DNA of 64,000 nucleotides from Haloarcula rubra (GCF_019599465.1 NZ_RKLR01000006.1:1-64000); one strand, 5' to 3'. Numbered from the stretch's first letter, positions 1 to 9,186 are shown. Numbers and translations: made by a program. The notes: a model not told the origin generated them from the sequence alone.

Positions 1-1
1 G

Positions 2-118
2 AGGGGCAGTCAATCCAGCGCGAAACAGTGGCTACGACGCTTCAGACACCACTACAACCACGAACGACCGAACCAGGCACTCGACGGCAAAACGCCAGGT
101 GAGGTCATCCAGAACTAG
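2..118 (+). pseudogene. Transposase C-terminal end (integrase-core type), cut by window edge
   Basis: The reading frame enters from the left edge and ends at TAG. The 38 visible residues include RFRHHYNHERPNQALDGKTP, the classic C-terminal signature of DDE transposases with an rve/rve_3 integrase core (IS3/IS481-like), where NxxRPHQAL-type residues follow the catalytic Glu. The stop codon lies inside the sequence CTAGACAGTG, which recurs inverted about 2.15 kb away, so the IS right end probably coincides with the gene end. Only the tail is visible, so I cannot tell whether the full gene is intact or assign the IS family exactly. Confidence 0.75.
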
Positions 119-125
119 ACAGTGC
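115..125. repeat. Candidate IS terminal inverted repeat (right end)
   Basis: CTAGACAGTG overlaps the stop codon of the transposase tail. Its reverse complement, CACTGTCTAG, occurs once more at 2271. The shared core is 11 bp when the adjoining A/T is counted (ACTAGACAGTG). The position at the very end of a transposase gene fits a terminal inverted repeat. Confidence 0.4.
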
Positions 126-227
126 CCCGCGGAGAGATATGTAAATGTCTTGTGAAAATTTTCATCCAATGAAGAAAGAGATAGAGTACCGACACATCTG
201 GAATCTGCCGCCATCTAGAGATGTGCA

Positions 228-1052
228 TTACGGGTGGATGTCCGACGACATCGGCGTTTCGAAGGCCTGCGGCTCGACTGGCCTCGCTTCATCGCGGACG
301 CGCTCGAAGGTCGCGATGGCCCACTCTCGAGCTGCTGGGGCGTCCGTATCGATGACCGCTGTCAGGGCCCCAGTCTCCGGGTCATGGCAGCAAATGCCGG
401 CGCGGTCGTCGACGATACCGAGCCCGCACCGGGTCCTGTCGGGGAGTGCGTCGTGGACGTATACGTGGCAGTGTTCACGAGAGGCGGCCTCCATGACTCG
501 CTCTGGGTTCCAGGCGAGCGTCTGCTCGAGGGCGGTCGGCGAGTAGACGTACTCGAGTTCCATGCCATCAAGAACAGCCTGGCAGACCGCCTCGTTGTTG
601 ATGGACTTGAATACGATACTGTCGAATCCTCGCAGTCGCGTGGTCCCCTCGATGAGGTGGCTTAACCGCTCGATGGGCTCGTAGGGATAGCCCGGCCCAG
701 GATAGGAGACTACCGCATCGGCGAAGCAGTCGACGGAGAATTCCTCCATCTCACGAGGGAGCCATTGCCAGACGTCGCGCAGTTTGCGTTCGATCGCCAT
801 CGCTTCCCGGAGCTCGAGGAAGCGTTCGGCCACGAACTCCCCCAGCGGTGTCAATTCGTAGTTCGGCCCGCTCCGTTCGATCCACCGTCGGTCCTCGAAA
901 TCGGTGAGAATCCGACTCATAGTCGGCGTTGAGGCCCCCGTCGCAGCGCGTAGCTCCCGTCGTTCGCGGACACCAGCCGTTAGTTCCTCCATGACACCAA
1001 CGCGGTGGTTCGATCTGGTGAGAAAATCAATCTCGTCGAGGGCTGGATCCAT
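228..1052 (-). CDS. Winged-helix transcriptional regulator with FilR1-type ligand domain
   Basis: A 274-residue cytoplasmic protein. Residues about 10-85 form a winged helix (ATGASTPTMSRILTDFEDRRWIERSG is the helix-turn-helix plus wing). Residues about 110-260 match the middle/ligand domain of the methanogenesis regulator FilR1 (DUF1724), a fold common in large haloarchaeal regulator families of unknown ligand. Length is typical for the family. It is transcribed away from the upstream IS tail and shares no operon with the PQQ-repeat remnant that lies 115 bp upstream on the same strand. An AT-rich stretch just upstream (ACGTAATATCGTGTTACGCA on the minus strand) could hold the promoter. Target genes cannot be inferred. 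Confidence 0.8.
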   Translation of the reverse strand: MDPALDEIDFLTRSNHRVGVMEELTAGVRERRELRAATGASTPTMSRILTDFEDRRWIERSGPNYELTPLGEFVAERFLELREAMAIERKLRDVWQWLPREMEEFSVDCFADAVVSYPGPGYPYEPIERLSHLIEGTTRLRGFDSIVFKSINNEAVCQAVLDGMELEYVYSPTALEQTLAWNPERVMEAASREHCHVYVHDALPDRTRCGLGIVDDRAGICCHDPETGALTAVIDTDAPAAREWAIATFERVRDEARPVEPQAFETPMSSDIHP

Positions 1053-1167
1053 GGTGTGAGTATGCGTAACACGATATTACGTATATCGGTTCACGTGACC
1101 GAGACGAATCGCCGTACGCTGTCAGTTCGTTCCTCGCCGCACCAGTACGGGATCGGCACCAGCGCAC

Positions 1168-2263
1168 TCAGGGCCTTCGGAACCGGTAGAGGAGCTCGTC
1201 GTCACTGCCGACGAACGCGCTGTCGCCCGATACCGCCGGCGTCGAACGAATCGAGCCGGTGGTCTCGAAGCGCTCGACGACGGAGCCGTCCGCGGCGTTC
1301 ACCGCGTACAGCCGCCTGTTCCCGGTCGCGAACACTGTGTCGTCGACGACGACGGGTGCCGTATCCACGACGGGAGCAGAGGAGGAGTCGATCGTGAGCG
1401 ACCAGCGGCGGGTCCCGTTAGCGTCGAAAGCGTGGAGGAAGCCAGTGTATTCGGGGTCCTCGGTCTCCTCTTCGCTCCGTTCGATGCTCGTCGCGTACAC
1501 CGAGTCCTCCGTGGCAGTGAGCGACCTGACGCGGTGCGTCTCGTCGGGCCACGGTGGCGCCCGTTCGCTCAGGTCGAACGCCCACCGGACCGACCCGTCG
1601 GCGCCGTTCAGCGCGTAGACAGACGAGTCGGAGACCTCTTGGCCGTAGTAGACGCCGTCGCTGTCGGCCGCCAACGAGGTCAGCTCCTGGTCCGTTTTCG
1701 TCGTCCAGATTTGAGATCCGTCGGTACGGTCCAACGCGAAGATCCGGCCAGTTCCCCTAGAGTTCCTCGCGACGTAGACGGAGTTACCGGCGACGACCGG
1801 CGGCGCCGCGACCTCCAGTGAGGGGCACACACCCAACTCGGCAGACGACCACCGGGTGTCTCCGGTCCCTGCGTCGATGGCCATGACATTTGCTCCGTTG
1901 GTTGGCGGCGCGATGTAGACAGTTCCGTCAACCGCAGTCCGAGCGAGGCGACCACCAACGTCCAGGGACCACTGGGTAGCGCCGGTTTGGACGTCGAAGC
2001 CCGAGAGGCCGTCGCTGATCGTGATCACCTGATCGCCGGCGGCGACGATGCCGAGTCCAGCAGTCGCACTCCCATCCAGGGTCTGCCACCGCGCTTCGCC
2101 ACTCTGGACGTCGATCGCGTAGAAGGCGCCGGTCGTATCGGCTGCAAACACCGTAGAGTCGGCCACGGCGAGAGCCGACCGTACTGGTCCCGCCGCGTCG
2201 AAGCGCCAGCCAACCTCCGAATCCGACCGCGCCGATGAAGGAGCGCCGTGTGTGGTCCGGCAT
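1168..2263 (-). pseudogene. Secreted PQQ-like beta-propeller protein, frameshifted in the signal peptide
   Basis: The large open frame, from a GTG at 2166 to the stop at 1168, encodes about seven PQQ/BamB-type propeller blades, each with the xxWxxD/xxxW pattern (GEARWQ, GATQWS, GDTRWS, GSQIWT, GSVRWAF, GTRRWS). An ATG at 2263 opens MPDHTRRSFIGAVGFGG, a clear twin-arginine signal, but in a different frame. The blade frame runs back without a break through GWRFDAAGPVRSALAV, which is plainly the first blade, to a TGA just before that ATG. So a frameshift, or a deletion of the hydrophobic core, separates signal from mature protein around 2215. A candidate IS end sits only 8 bp upstream of the ATG, suggesting damage linked to transposition. 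Translation from 2166 would give a protein without export signal. Confidence 0.75.
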
Positions 2264-2270
2264 CAAGGAA

Positions 2271-2281
2271 CACTGTCTAGT
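2271..2281. repeat. Isolated copy of IS terminal repeat
   Basis: CACTGTCTAG(T) is the inverted match of the repeat at 115-125. No transposase reading frame continues from it to the right; the next gene is the broken xseA. It may be the left end of a deleted or scrambled IS copy. Confidence 0.35.
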
Positions 2282-2370
2282 GTGAGTTGGATTATTATGT
2301 ATCCGTTAAGATATACGAACCACTCCTGTACCATGTATCGCTAGACCGTGGCAAATGCCCTCAGTAGCTA

Positions 2371-2993
2371 CTACACTGGCTGGGTTTGAAGATGGGTGCC
2401 GTTCGCGATGGACGTCGGCGCCTCCGCCCCTAGGCGGTTGCGTCCTTTACCAGGATGGCGACGGTAGGATCCTGTCCGTGGATTGCGTTCTGGATGTCGT
2501 ACCGGGCGTCGCCCCGGAGCGAGGTCACGACACCGACCCGCTCCGGGAACGCCGGCGGGCGCTGTTTCTGCTCGTCGTCAAACCAGCCACGCTCTTCGAG
2601 TTCGCTTTGCAGCCGCTCGACAGCGGCTGCCTGGTCGCCGTCGCCGACAACGATCACCTCCCACGGCTTGAGGTCGATTTTCCCACCCTCAGTCCAGTAA
2701 TCGATATCGCCTTCGAGGATGACCTCGGTCCCGTCCTCGAGTTCGGCGTCCATGTTCCGGTAGCGGTTCGCCCAGATCATGCAGGGGAGCTCGGCGTCGC
2801 CGTCAGTGAGGGTGAAATAGAGCGCCGTACTGTTCTGATGGAGATCCGTGACTTCGCCAATACAGCGGACACCGTCGAGAGCAGGCGCGTCCTCGACGAC
2901 CGACGCAATCCGATCGTTCAGCTGTGACACGCTGAGGACTTCTCCTGCCTCAGGCTCGACCGCCTGCCGTTCAGTATCCGGTCCCTCCGCCAT
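2371..2993 (-). pseudogene. xseA: Exodeoxyribonuclease VII large subunit, N-terminal remnant
   Basis: The intact part (187 residues, stop at 2430) holds the XseA OB-fold domain (residues about 20-110, LSVSQLNDRIASVVED... VRCIGEVTDLHQNSTALYFTL) and the start of the catalytic domain (RVGVVTSLRGDARYDIQNAI). Haloarchaeal XseA proteins are normally more than 300 residues, so the nuclease domain is missing. Reading past the stop in a neighbouring frame gives APTSIANGTHL, which resembles the next conserved block (AP.SIANGIHLL), before another stop at 2371. So the gene suffered a frameshift near 2430 and then lost its 3' half. No small-subunit gene (xseB) follows. The remaining OB domain could still bind ssDNA if expressed, but no ExoVII activity is expected. 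Confidence 0.8.
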
Positions 2994-3067
2994 ACACGTT
3001 TTCTAACTTCTGGGCAGGAACCTCAAAAAGCTACGTTCGAGCGACGGGTTGGCTGTGAGACCTCAGG

Positions 3068-3235
3068 CTATAGGTCGCGGGGCTGGACCGTCTTCCGGTC
3101 GTTGGCCTCAGCCCGCTCCGCGGCGTCGTCTAGCAGTTCGGCGACCTCTTCATTGAGGGCATCGTAGAAATCTGCCGAGACGTTGTGGTCCGAGAGTGCG
3201 TCCTTCACGGCTGCTTTGACGATTAGGTCAGACAT
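3068..3235 (-). CDS. DUF1931 histone-fold-like small protein
   Basis: I chose the ATG at 3235, giving 55 residues beginning MSDLIVKAAVK and ending DRKTVQPRDL. A longer frame to 3310 adds a Trp/Cys-rich stretch unlike the family. DUF1931 proteins are small archaeal and bacterial proteins related to the histone fold; the ending RKTVQPRDL parallels the KRKTVTxRDV loop/helix of archaeal histones. Haloarchaea usually keep this single-copy gene. The TATA-like sequence ATATAAAGG... lies within 30 bp upstream (minus strand CCTTTATATGG), fitting a short leader. Nucleoid role is inferred, not established. Confidence 0.8.
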   Translation of the reverse strand: MSDLIVKAAVKDALSDHNVSADFYDALNEEVAELLDDAAERAEANDRKTVQPRDL

Positions 3236-3339
3236 TCCATCGCGGAGTTCTCTTGTCCACCATATAAAGGTTCGAAGATAACACGTAGAAATTCGGCCAC
3301 GTAGTGCCAAATATGGGTCTTAGAACATCAGAGAGGCCC

Positions 3340-5460
3340 TCACCCAGCGGACTGTGAGTCAGTCGGGGGTGCTACACCCGGCAGGTCCGGGAGGGACAGA
3401 TCGACACGTCGGAGCAACTGCGCGTTAATCGCAACGATCACCGTACTCAGCGACATCAGGAGCGCACCGACGGCGGGCGACAGGAGAATCCCGATCGGAG
3501 CAAGAACACCCGCTGCGAGCGGGATCGCGAACACGTTGTAGCCGGCGGCCCAGACGATGTTCTCCTGCATCTTCCGGTAACTCGCCTTGCTCAATTTCAC
3601 GAGGCGAACGACGTCCATCGGATTGTTCTGCACGAGGATGACATCCGCTGACTGGACCGCAACGTCGGTGCCGCTGCCGATGGCGATCCCCACGTCCGCC
3701 CGTGTCAGTGCAGGCGCATCGTTCACGCCGTCGCCGACCATCCCGACGAGCTTCCCCTGATCCTGGAGTTCCTGCACTTTCTCGTCCTTGTCTTCGGGGA
3801 GGACCTCCGCGAACACCGTGTCGATGCCCAGTTCGTCGGCGACGGCGTCGGCGACATCCTGGGAGTCGCCAGTCAGCATCGCCACCTCGATGCCCAGCTC
3901 GTGGAGCGCGTCGACGACGGCGTAGCTTTCGTCGCGGATCACGTCTGCCATCGCGAACGCTGCTATCAACTCCCCTTCGCGAACGAGATACACCACTGTC
4001 TGGGCGTTCTGCCCAGCCGTCTCCGCGAAGCGCTCGAGATGGTCAGGTATCTCGCTGTCGAGTTGGGTCAAGAGGTTCGGTCCGCCGACGTACACCTCCT
4101 CTCCATCGACATTCGCGCGGACGCCCCTGCCCTTGATCGCCTCGAAGTCAGTCGCGTCAGGAGCGGATAGATCTCGCTCGTCGGCGGCCTCACGGATCGC
4201 TCGCGCGATCATGTGTTCGGAGTCGCTCTCGACAGCTGCCGCCAGTGCGAGCGCGTTGTCCTCATCAACGCCCTCGACGGTCGCCATATCCACGACACCG
4301 TGCTCGCCTTCGGTGAGCGTCCCCGTCTTGTCGAAGATGATGGCGTCCAGTTTCCGTGCGTCCTCCATCGCGATGCGGTCGCGGACGAGCATCCCATTAC
4401 GCGCCGCCAGCGAGGTGTTGATCGCAACGACGAGCGGAATCGCAAGGCCGAGCGCGTGGGGGCAGGCGATAACCAGGACCGTCACCACGCGTTCGATGAC
4501 GGTCGCGTCGAAGGTCGTCGCGACGGTCCAGGCAACGGCGGTTACGGCAGCCGCCCCGACGGCAACGTAGAACAGCCAGCCAGCTGCCCGGTCGGCTAAA
4601 ACTTGTGTTCGCGATTTACTCTGCTGGGCCTCCTCAACGAGTCGCATGATGCCGGCCAGCGTCGTCTCTTCGCCGGTCGCACCGACGCGCACCCGGAGAC
4701 TCCCGTCGCCATTGACTGTCCCACCGATGACCTCGTCGCCAGGCTCCTTTGAGACGGGCTTTGACTCGCCGGTGATCATCGCCTCGTTCACATCGGAGTC
4801 CCCTTCGTCGACGACGCCGTCGGCAGGGACGCTTGCTCCCGGGCGCACCAAGACGAGGTCACCTTCCTCGAGGTCGCTCACGGGGACCTCCTCAGTCTCA
4901 CCGTCGTCGGTGATTCGTTCCGCGGTATCTGGCATCAGTTTCGCCAGTTCGTCGAGCGCGCTGGAGGCCCGTCGGACCGACCGCATCTCGATCCAGTGGC
5001 CCAGCAGCATGATGTCGATCAGCGTCACGAGCTCCCAGAAGAATGCCGACTGCGTGGGGAAGACGACACTCGCCAAGCTGTAGACGAACGCGACCGTGAT
5101 GGCCATCGAAATAAGCGTCATCATCCCCGGCGAGCGGTCTCGCACTTCGGGGACAGCCATCTGCAGGAAGGGAACGCCACCGTATGCGAAGACGATCACC
5201 GCGAAGACGGGGTTAATCCACTCGCTGCCGGGAAACGTTGGGACGGTGAAGCCCAGCCATTCCTGGAGGGTCGGGCTGTAGAGCAGGACAGGAATCGAGA
5301 GGAGCGTGGAGACGAAGAAACGACGTCGAAACATCTGTTCGTGGCCTTCGTGCATCCCACCGTGGTCCCCCTTGTGGTGGTCGTGTTCACCAGAATCGGT
5401 ACTGTGGTCGTGGTGTTCGTGCGTGGCAGACGAGTGGTTTGGAGGGGAATCAGAGTCCAT
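3340..5460 (-). CDS. copB: Copper-translocating P-type ATPase, CPH (CopB) type
   Basis: A 706-residue P1B-type ATPase that exports Cu (or Ag) across the cytoplasmic membrane. The first 42 residues are a His-rich tail with no CxxC heavy-metal domain. Two hairpins of membrane helices span about 47-155. The actuator TGES is at 230-233. The metal-binding helix carries CPH at 333-335, not CPC, which places it with CopB/P1B-3 transporters. Phosphorylation motif DKTGT is at 377-381, the His motif is SEHM, and the hinge GDGVND precedes two final helices near the C-terminus. Length is normal and all catalytic residues are present. The next gene on the same strand encodes a Cys-rich mini-protein, and divergent genes encode a Met-rich protein, so the block looks like copper homeostasis. 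Confidence 0.92.
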   Translation of the reverse strand: MDSDSPPNHSSATHEHHDHSTDSGEHDHHKGDHGGMHEGHEQMFRRRFFVSTLLSIPVLLYSPTLQEWLGFTVPTFPGSEWINPVFAVIVFAYGGVPFLQMAVPEVRDRSPGMMTLISMAITVAFVYSLASVVFPTQSAFFWELVTLIDIMLLGHWIEMRSVRRASSALDELAKLMPDTAERITDDGETEEVPVSDLEEGDLVLVRPGASVPADGVVDEGDSDVNEAMITGESKPVSKEPGDEVIGGTVNGDGSLRVRVGATGEETTLAGIMRLVEEAQQSKSRTQVLADRAAGWLFYVAVGAAAVTAVAWTVATTFDATVIERVVTVLVIACPHALGLAIPLVVAINTSLAARNGMLVRDRIAMEDARKLDAIIFDKTGTLTEGEHGVVDMATVEGVDEDNALALAAAVESDSEHMIARAIREAADERDLSAPDATDFEAIKGRGVRANVDGEEVYVGGPNLLTQLDSEIPDHLERFAETAGQNAQTVVYLVREGELIAAFAMADVIRDESYAVVDALHELGIEVAMLTGDSQDVADAVADELGIDTVFAEVLPEDKDEKVQELQDQGKLVGMVGDGVNDAPALTRADVGIAIGSGTDVAVQSADVILVQNNPMDVVRLVKLSKASYRKMQENIVWAAGYNVFAIPLAAGVLAPIGILLSPAVGALLMSLSTVIVAINAQLLRRVDLSLPDLPGVAPPTDSQSAG

Positions 5461-5549
5461 CGTGAGACCTCACATCAGGTTACTCCCATAGCTACTCGGC
5501 CGGGTGTGAAATATCCCTGCGCCGATCGAGAGCACAGCAAGAAATTTGA

Positions 5550-5771
5550 TTAACAGCAATCACTATCGTCGGGTGACCACGCACACGCATTCCCCGTAGT
5601 CAGCTCGTTCTCGTCGATATACGTCGAGAGACAGGCATAGTTGCAGAAGTACTCGGGTGAGCCACAGTCGTCGTCACAGTCGCGGACACAGATGGGGTTG
5701 TGATCGAAAATACGCGACCCACAGTACGTACACATCTCGTCCACATCAGGTGTTGCGACGGTCGTAGACAT
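5550..5771 (-). CDS. Cys-rich zinc-ribbon-like mini-protein of the copper block
   Basis: I chose the ATG at 5771 (73 residues); a longer open frame upstream is low-complexity and lacks Cys. The protein has eleven Cys: CTYCGSRIFDHNPIC, VRDCDDDCGSPEYFCNYAC, NAC and a terminal CC. The spacing (CxxC, CxxxC, CxxxC) suggests one or two bound metal ions, either a structural zinc ribbon or a copper-binding metallochaperone. It lies 89 bp upstream of the CopB ATPase gene on the same strand and probably shares its transcript. I do not recognise a named family; a copper role is inferred from context only. Confidence 0.7.
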   Translation of the reverse strand: MSTTVATPDVDEMCTYCGSRIFDHNPICVRDCDDDCGSPEYFCNYACLSTYIDENELTTGNACAWSPDDSDCC

Positions 5772-5924
5772 ACCTCCACTAGGGGGAGAGCTACTGAAAG
5801 AGTTTCGTAGAGAGCTCGTTTGACGTATCAGCGACTTCGACCGGTCGCTGTTGCCTCTCTCCTTCGGTGGGAATCCGTAGTATGAATCCAATATTTCAAA
5901 AGTGTCACCACCTCTGAGCCTTGG

Positions 5925-5934
5925 TTTATAAGGA
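5925..5934 (+). promoter_or_regulatory. TATA-like element for the SHOCT gene
   Basis: GGTTTATAAGG stands about 60 bp before the ATG at 5994 and is the best archaeal TATA match in the intergenic stretch. The same 220 bp must also hold the promoter of the divergent Cys-rich/copB pair. Confidence 0.35.
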
Positions 5935-5993
5935 GAAACGAGCATCAAGTAGGAGGCCCTATATTCGACCGAGAACACTCTCAGGGGATAATT

Positions 5994-6365
5994 ATGCCAA
6001 CTACTTCAATCAACAACCAGCTCGTCACCGTCGTCTTGGTCGTCCTCGGTGCCCTGCTCATTCTCCCCGTCCTCTTCATGGGATTTGGGATGATGGGATT
6101 CGGCCCGATGATGGGTGGAATGTGGGGCGGTCATATGTGGGGTGACGGAACAGTCCCCGGATGGATGGTCCTCGTCGGACTACTGATGCAGCTGCTGTTC
6201 ATCGCTGCTATCGTCGGCGCAGGGTACCTCATCTATCGCGCGGTGGCCACCTCCAATAGCGGGACTGATCAAGCCCTCGAGGAACTCCGGCTCGCCTACG
6301 CTCGTGGCAATCTCACGGACGAAGAGTACGAACAACGAAAAGAGGCACTCGAACGGGACTCCTAA
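5994..6365 (+). CDS. Met/Gly-rich membrane protein with SHOCT domain
   Basis: A 123-residue protein with two membrane helices (about 10-30 and 58-82). The loop between them, residues about 29-50, is packed with Met and Gly (MGFGMMGFGPMMGGMWGGHM: eight Met in 20 residues). The C-terminal 30 residues form a SHOCT motif (ALEELRLAYARGNLTDEEYEQRKEAL), a short oligomerisation helix found at protein ends. Met-rich loops bind Cu(I) in other copper proteins, and the divergent neighbour is a copper ATPase, so a periplasm-side copper sink or sensor is a reasonable inference. The downstream membrane protein begins 15 bp after the stop and is probably cotranscribed. Confidence 0.8.
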   Translation: MPTTSINNQLVTVVLVVLGALLILPVLFMGFGMMGFGPMMGGMWGGHMWGDGTVPGWMVLVGLLMQLLFIAAIVGAGYLIYRAVATSNSGTDQALEELRLAYARGNLTDEEYEQRKEALERDS

Positions 6366-6379
6366 CTCGAAATCCAGCT

Positions 6380-7003
6380 ATGGTCACCACCGGTGAGACA
6401 GCACCGTCACTTCCGGCGCCGGTAGAGCAATACACGACAGGTGGTCTCTACGGACTCCTGCTCGGCACCATCTTCTGTCTCGTTGCTCTCTTCACCAATC
6501 CCGTCCCGGACCCATCGTTCCCCTGGGCCACGCTTCCTCCATCGCTGAGACTCCCGCTCCAGCAGCCGAGAATCGAACACTGGCCGGTCACCTACACGGT
6601 CGGCATCTGGCTTTGGGTTTTCTGTTTTCCAGCCCTCTTCTTTGCGGGATATCGACGATACGGCGAATCGAATCGTGGGCCAGCGGTGTGGCTCGCTGGA
6701 TTGCCAACGATCGCAATGCTGGGCTGGACTACGTACTGTCGGTTCTTCTGGCCGAAGCTCCATCCGCCGACTTGGAACGCCCCGGCCTACACGTTCGCTT
6801 GCTGGCTGTACTGTTCGACCTACGGCGCCGTCTGGAGCAACGTAGCCTACGTAATCGCGCTCCTCGGCGTCGTCGCCACGTTCCTCGCACTCCAGCGAAC
6901 ACGGCGGAGCGGGTACGCGCTCATGGGGTTCGGCATACTGGCACTACCACTTGGACTGCCGGCCCTTTACCAGGGATACCGTCAAGCACGGAGCAAAGCC
7001 TGA
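6380..7003 (+). CDS. Polytopic membrane protein of unknown function
   Basis: A 207-residue protein with about five hydrophobic helices (near 24-42, 73-91, 103-118, 135-165, 175-192) and many aromatic residues, including five Cys within helices. I do not recognise the family. It begins 15 bp after the SHOCT gene and its 3' end overlaps the MerB-like frame, so the three genes look like one transcript. Membrane Cys residues and the copper-ATPase neighbourhood suggest a metal-related role, but this is only context. Confidence 0.7.
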   Translation: MVTTGETAPSLPAPVEQYTTGGLYGLLLGTIFCLVALFTNPVPDPSFPWATLPPSLRLPLQQPRIEHWPVTYTVGIWLWVFCFPALFFAGYRRYGESNRGPAVWLAGLPTIAMLGWTTYCRFFWPKLHPPTWNAPAYTFACWLYCSTYGAVWSNVAYVIALLGVVATFLALQRTRRSGYALMGFGILALPLGLPALYQGYRQARSKA

Positions 7004-7475
7004 TCTCGATCGATCATTCCTGAGATTGTGGATCGGTTTCGCCCGTTGTCTCTGTCACGATTCAGAGAATCGAGCGACGATCGACGGCGACACATACCAT
7101 TTCCACTGTGTCCTCGACGCCCTCGTCGTTCCGTTCGTGATCGAGGCCGACAAACCAGTTTTAATCCGAAGCGAGAGCCCCGTCTCCGGGACCGTCATCG
7201 AAATCCGGGCCGGGCGAGACACGCTTATCGTCGAGCCGACAGACGCCGTGATGTCGTTCGGAGCGGCCATCGACTTCGATACACCGGATACCGACGAATT
7301 CGATCTGTCACTTGCTCACGAGCGGTTCTGTCCGTATGCGAACGCGTTCCCGACCGAAGCGGAGTACGAGAAGTGGGCCGCTCAGACCGATGCAGTCACC
7401 ACGGCGTTCCCGATAGAAGTCGGCTATCAACTGGCCCGTCACGTCCCCGACTCAGACCTCCCGATGTCCACCTGA
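6951..7475 (+). CDS. merB: MerB-like organomercurial lyase, N-terminally truncated
   Basis: The C-terminal 130 residues resemble MerB. FHCVLDALVVPFV matches the catalytic block with Cys (C53 here) followed three residues later by Asp, as in Cys96/Asp99 of plasmid R831b MerB, and RFCPYANAFPTEAEYEKW matches the block with the second catalytic Cys. These residues cleave carbon-mercury bonds and hand Hg(II) on. About 80 residues of N-terminal helical domain are missing. What precedes GTIDGD-like sequence (here ATIDGDTYHF) is unrelated, and the only start candidates are TTG codons (6951, or near 7023) overlapping the upstream gene. It may be a decayed gene, or a short MerB-like protein. No mercuric reductase gene is nearby. 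Confidence 0.6.
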   Translation: MDCRPFTRDTVKHGAKPDLDRSFLRLWIGFARCLCHDSENRATIDGDTYHFHCVLDALVVPFVIEADKPVLIRSESPVSGTVIEIRAGRDTLIVEPTDAVMSFGAAIDFDTPDTDEFDLSLAHERFCPYANAFPTEAEYEKWAAQTDAVTTAFPIEVGYQLARHVPDSDLPMST

Positions 7476-7629
7476 GATCCGGTGGTGATGAATGCACGTT
7501 GGCCTTGCCCTAGTTCCATACGAACGTACTCCAAGGAAGTCGTTACGTCCAGAAGTCAAAGGACATCGTAGCCACGCCATATTGACATCAAGACAAGCGT
7601 GACCGGGACAAGAATTCGCGGGACTTAGT

Positions 7630-8163
7630 TCATCCGTCAATTTCGTCGAGGGCCTCAGTCGCGATATCACCTAACTCACCGGCTTCGATGTGTGAGTAGC
7701 GTTCACGAACCAGCTTTTCTGAATTGTCGAGATACCGTGCTGCCACCGTGTACCCAAATGCCCGGAAAAGAACCTCACCCATCCCGCGGCGACCGCCGTG
7801 CGGTGCAAGATAGTCGTGTTTCGGATGGTCGATCTAGATCTCGGCGGAGGCGGTCAATTGCCGAAGGATCGACCGCGGCCCATCTGTCGTAATCGAGGGC
7901 GACCGAATGTCAGCATCAAGAGCCAGCAAGAGGTCACGGGCGTACTCGCCACGTCGCTCATCGACTTCATCAGGACGGAGTCCGCGGTCAGCGAGTTCTT
8001 CTCGGACGCGAGTTGCGAGCGTCCGCTGGTCGAACGTCGGAAACACCGGCCATCGCTCTGTCGGCGGATCCAATAGTTTTCGGTAGCTCCGTAGCGGCGG
8101 GATAACGGGGTCGGGGAGAGAGGCAGCGTCCCACTGCTGTTTTTTCCGATCGCTCTTATGCAA
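7630..8163 (-). pseudogene. Tyrosine integrase, C-terminal half with in-frame TAG
   Basis: The frame first encodes LLDPPTERWPVFPTFDQR, nearly identical in pattern to the intact integrase at 19024-20172 (ILDPPVDSWPVFPT). After the TAG at 7834 the same frame continues IDHPKHDYLAPHGGRRGMGE, containing the catalytic H-x-x-R, and then RERYSHIEAGELGD with the catalytic Tyr, ending at TGA 7630. So one amber codon splits an otherwise well-kept catalytic domain. The N-terminal half, including the first catalytic Arg, is absent: an in-frame TAA lies just upstream of 8163, where the IS1595-type element begins. The element may have removed the 5' half. Confidence 0.8.
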
Positions 8164-8165
8164 AG

Positions 8166-9180
8166 CTGCGGAAAGACCGTATAGTTACACTGATCCGACG
8201 CTAGTTTGGCGATATGTCTTCTGCTCAGCCAGCGTTCGGCGGGATGTTTCGGCAGCTGATTGAGCTGGGCGTTGTCGAAGTCAATACGGTGCCGCTCGAT
8301 GCCCGCATCGAGCGGCGACTCAAGGAATTTTGGGAGATACGTCCTGTCCACGGTGCGGCCACCAGAGCATCGTGACCTGGAAAGAAATCGACCGAATCTA
8401 GTGCCGTGATTGCAATTTTAAGCCGGTTTTCACCTACGGAACGCCGTTCCACGAGAAGCACCTCTCCTGCGGTGAGGTGCTTCTCGCGTTCACGCTCTAC
8501 GCCGATACGTTGCTCAGCATCAACCAGATCGCGCCGTTCCTCGGTCGGGCCTACAGAACCGTTCACGCGGCGATCCGTGAGGGGGAAGCCGCGGTTCAGC
8601 GTGTCTTCCCCGTCGTCTGGAGCCTCCTCGGCCAGACCATCGATGGGCCGACACAAGTCGACGAATCAGGCCAGGTCTGTTCGGGCTACAAAGGCCAAGA
8701 GCCGCCGCGGAACAGCCGTTCTCGCGGCGGCTCGTCCCAGTCTGGCCGCTCACGCTGGCGAGGACGTCACGGTGGTCAACTGACGCTCGTCGTGGCATCC
8801 CGCGACTCGCTTCGTGTGATCCGCGGCCAACTCGGTATCGACTACAGCGGCGATCTTGAACCAGTAATCCAGGAGGCTGAAGACCTCTCCCAGCCACTGG
8901 GAGAGGTCTGGACCGACGGACTCCAAGCCTACCGAAAGATGGAGCGTGACCACCGAACGGTCGTGCACAAAGAGACGTACGTATCGCCCGAGGGGGTCCA
9001 CATTAACCAAGCTGAGTGCCTGTTTTCGCTCGTCCAGCCGTGGCTGCGGAAGTTCCGCGGCCTGTCCAAGCAGGGCTTGCAACAGGCCGCTCACACCTTC
9101 GGCATCGTTCGCTCACTCACTTTGGCTGGTGAATCCACCGATTCAATCGTTGATTGTCTCGTTATCGGGGCTTTCCGCAG
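8166..9180. mobile_element. IS1595-family (ISH4-like) insertion sequence, degenerate
   Basis: The transposase remnant inside is flanked by a 10-bp inverted repeat: CTGCGGAAAG at 8166-8175 and CTTTCCGCAG at 9171-9180. The size of about 1.0 kb suits the ISH4 group. I see no convincing target-site duplication. The left end abuts the truncated integrase, the right end abuts a gene with an in-frame stop. Confidence 0.65.
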
Positions 9181-9186
9181 TTCTAC
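8214..9186 (+). pseudogene. IS1595-family transposase with frameshift and in-frame TAG
   Basis: Starting at ATG 8214 the protein reads MSSAQPAFGGMFRQLIELGVVE, the usual N-terminus. A one-base loss near 8335 shifts the frame; the zinc ribbon then reads CPRCGHQSIVTWKEIDRI, TAG (8400-8402), CRDCNFKPVFTYGTPFHEKH. The catalytic domain follows intact with DESGQVCSGYKG, WTDGLQAYRKM and HINQAECLFSLVQPWLRKFR, the D-D-N pattern of this family. The frame has lost its stop near the right repeat and runs on, antisense, through the next gene; that extension is not real protein. The element is probably no longer autonomous. Confidence 0.8.
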
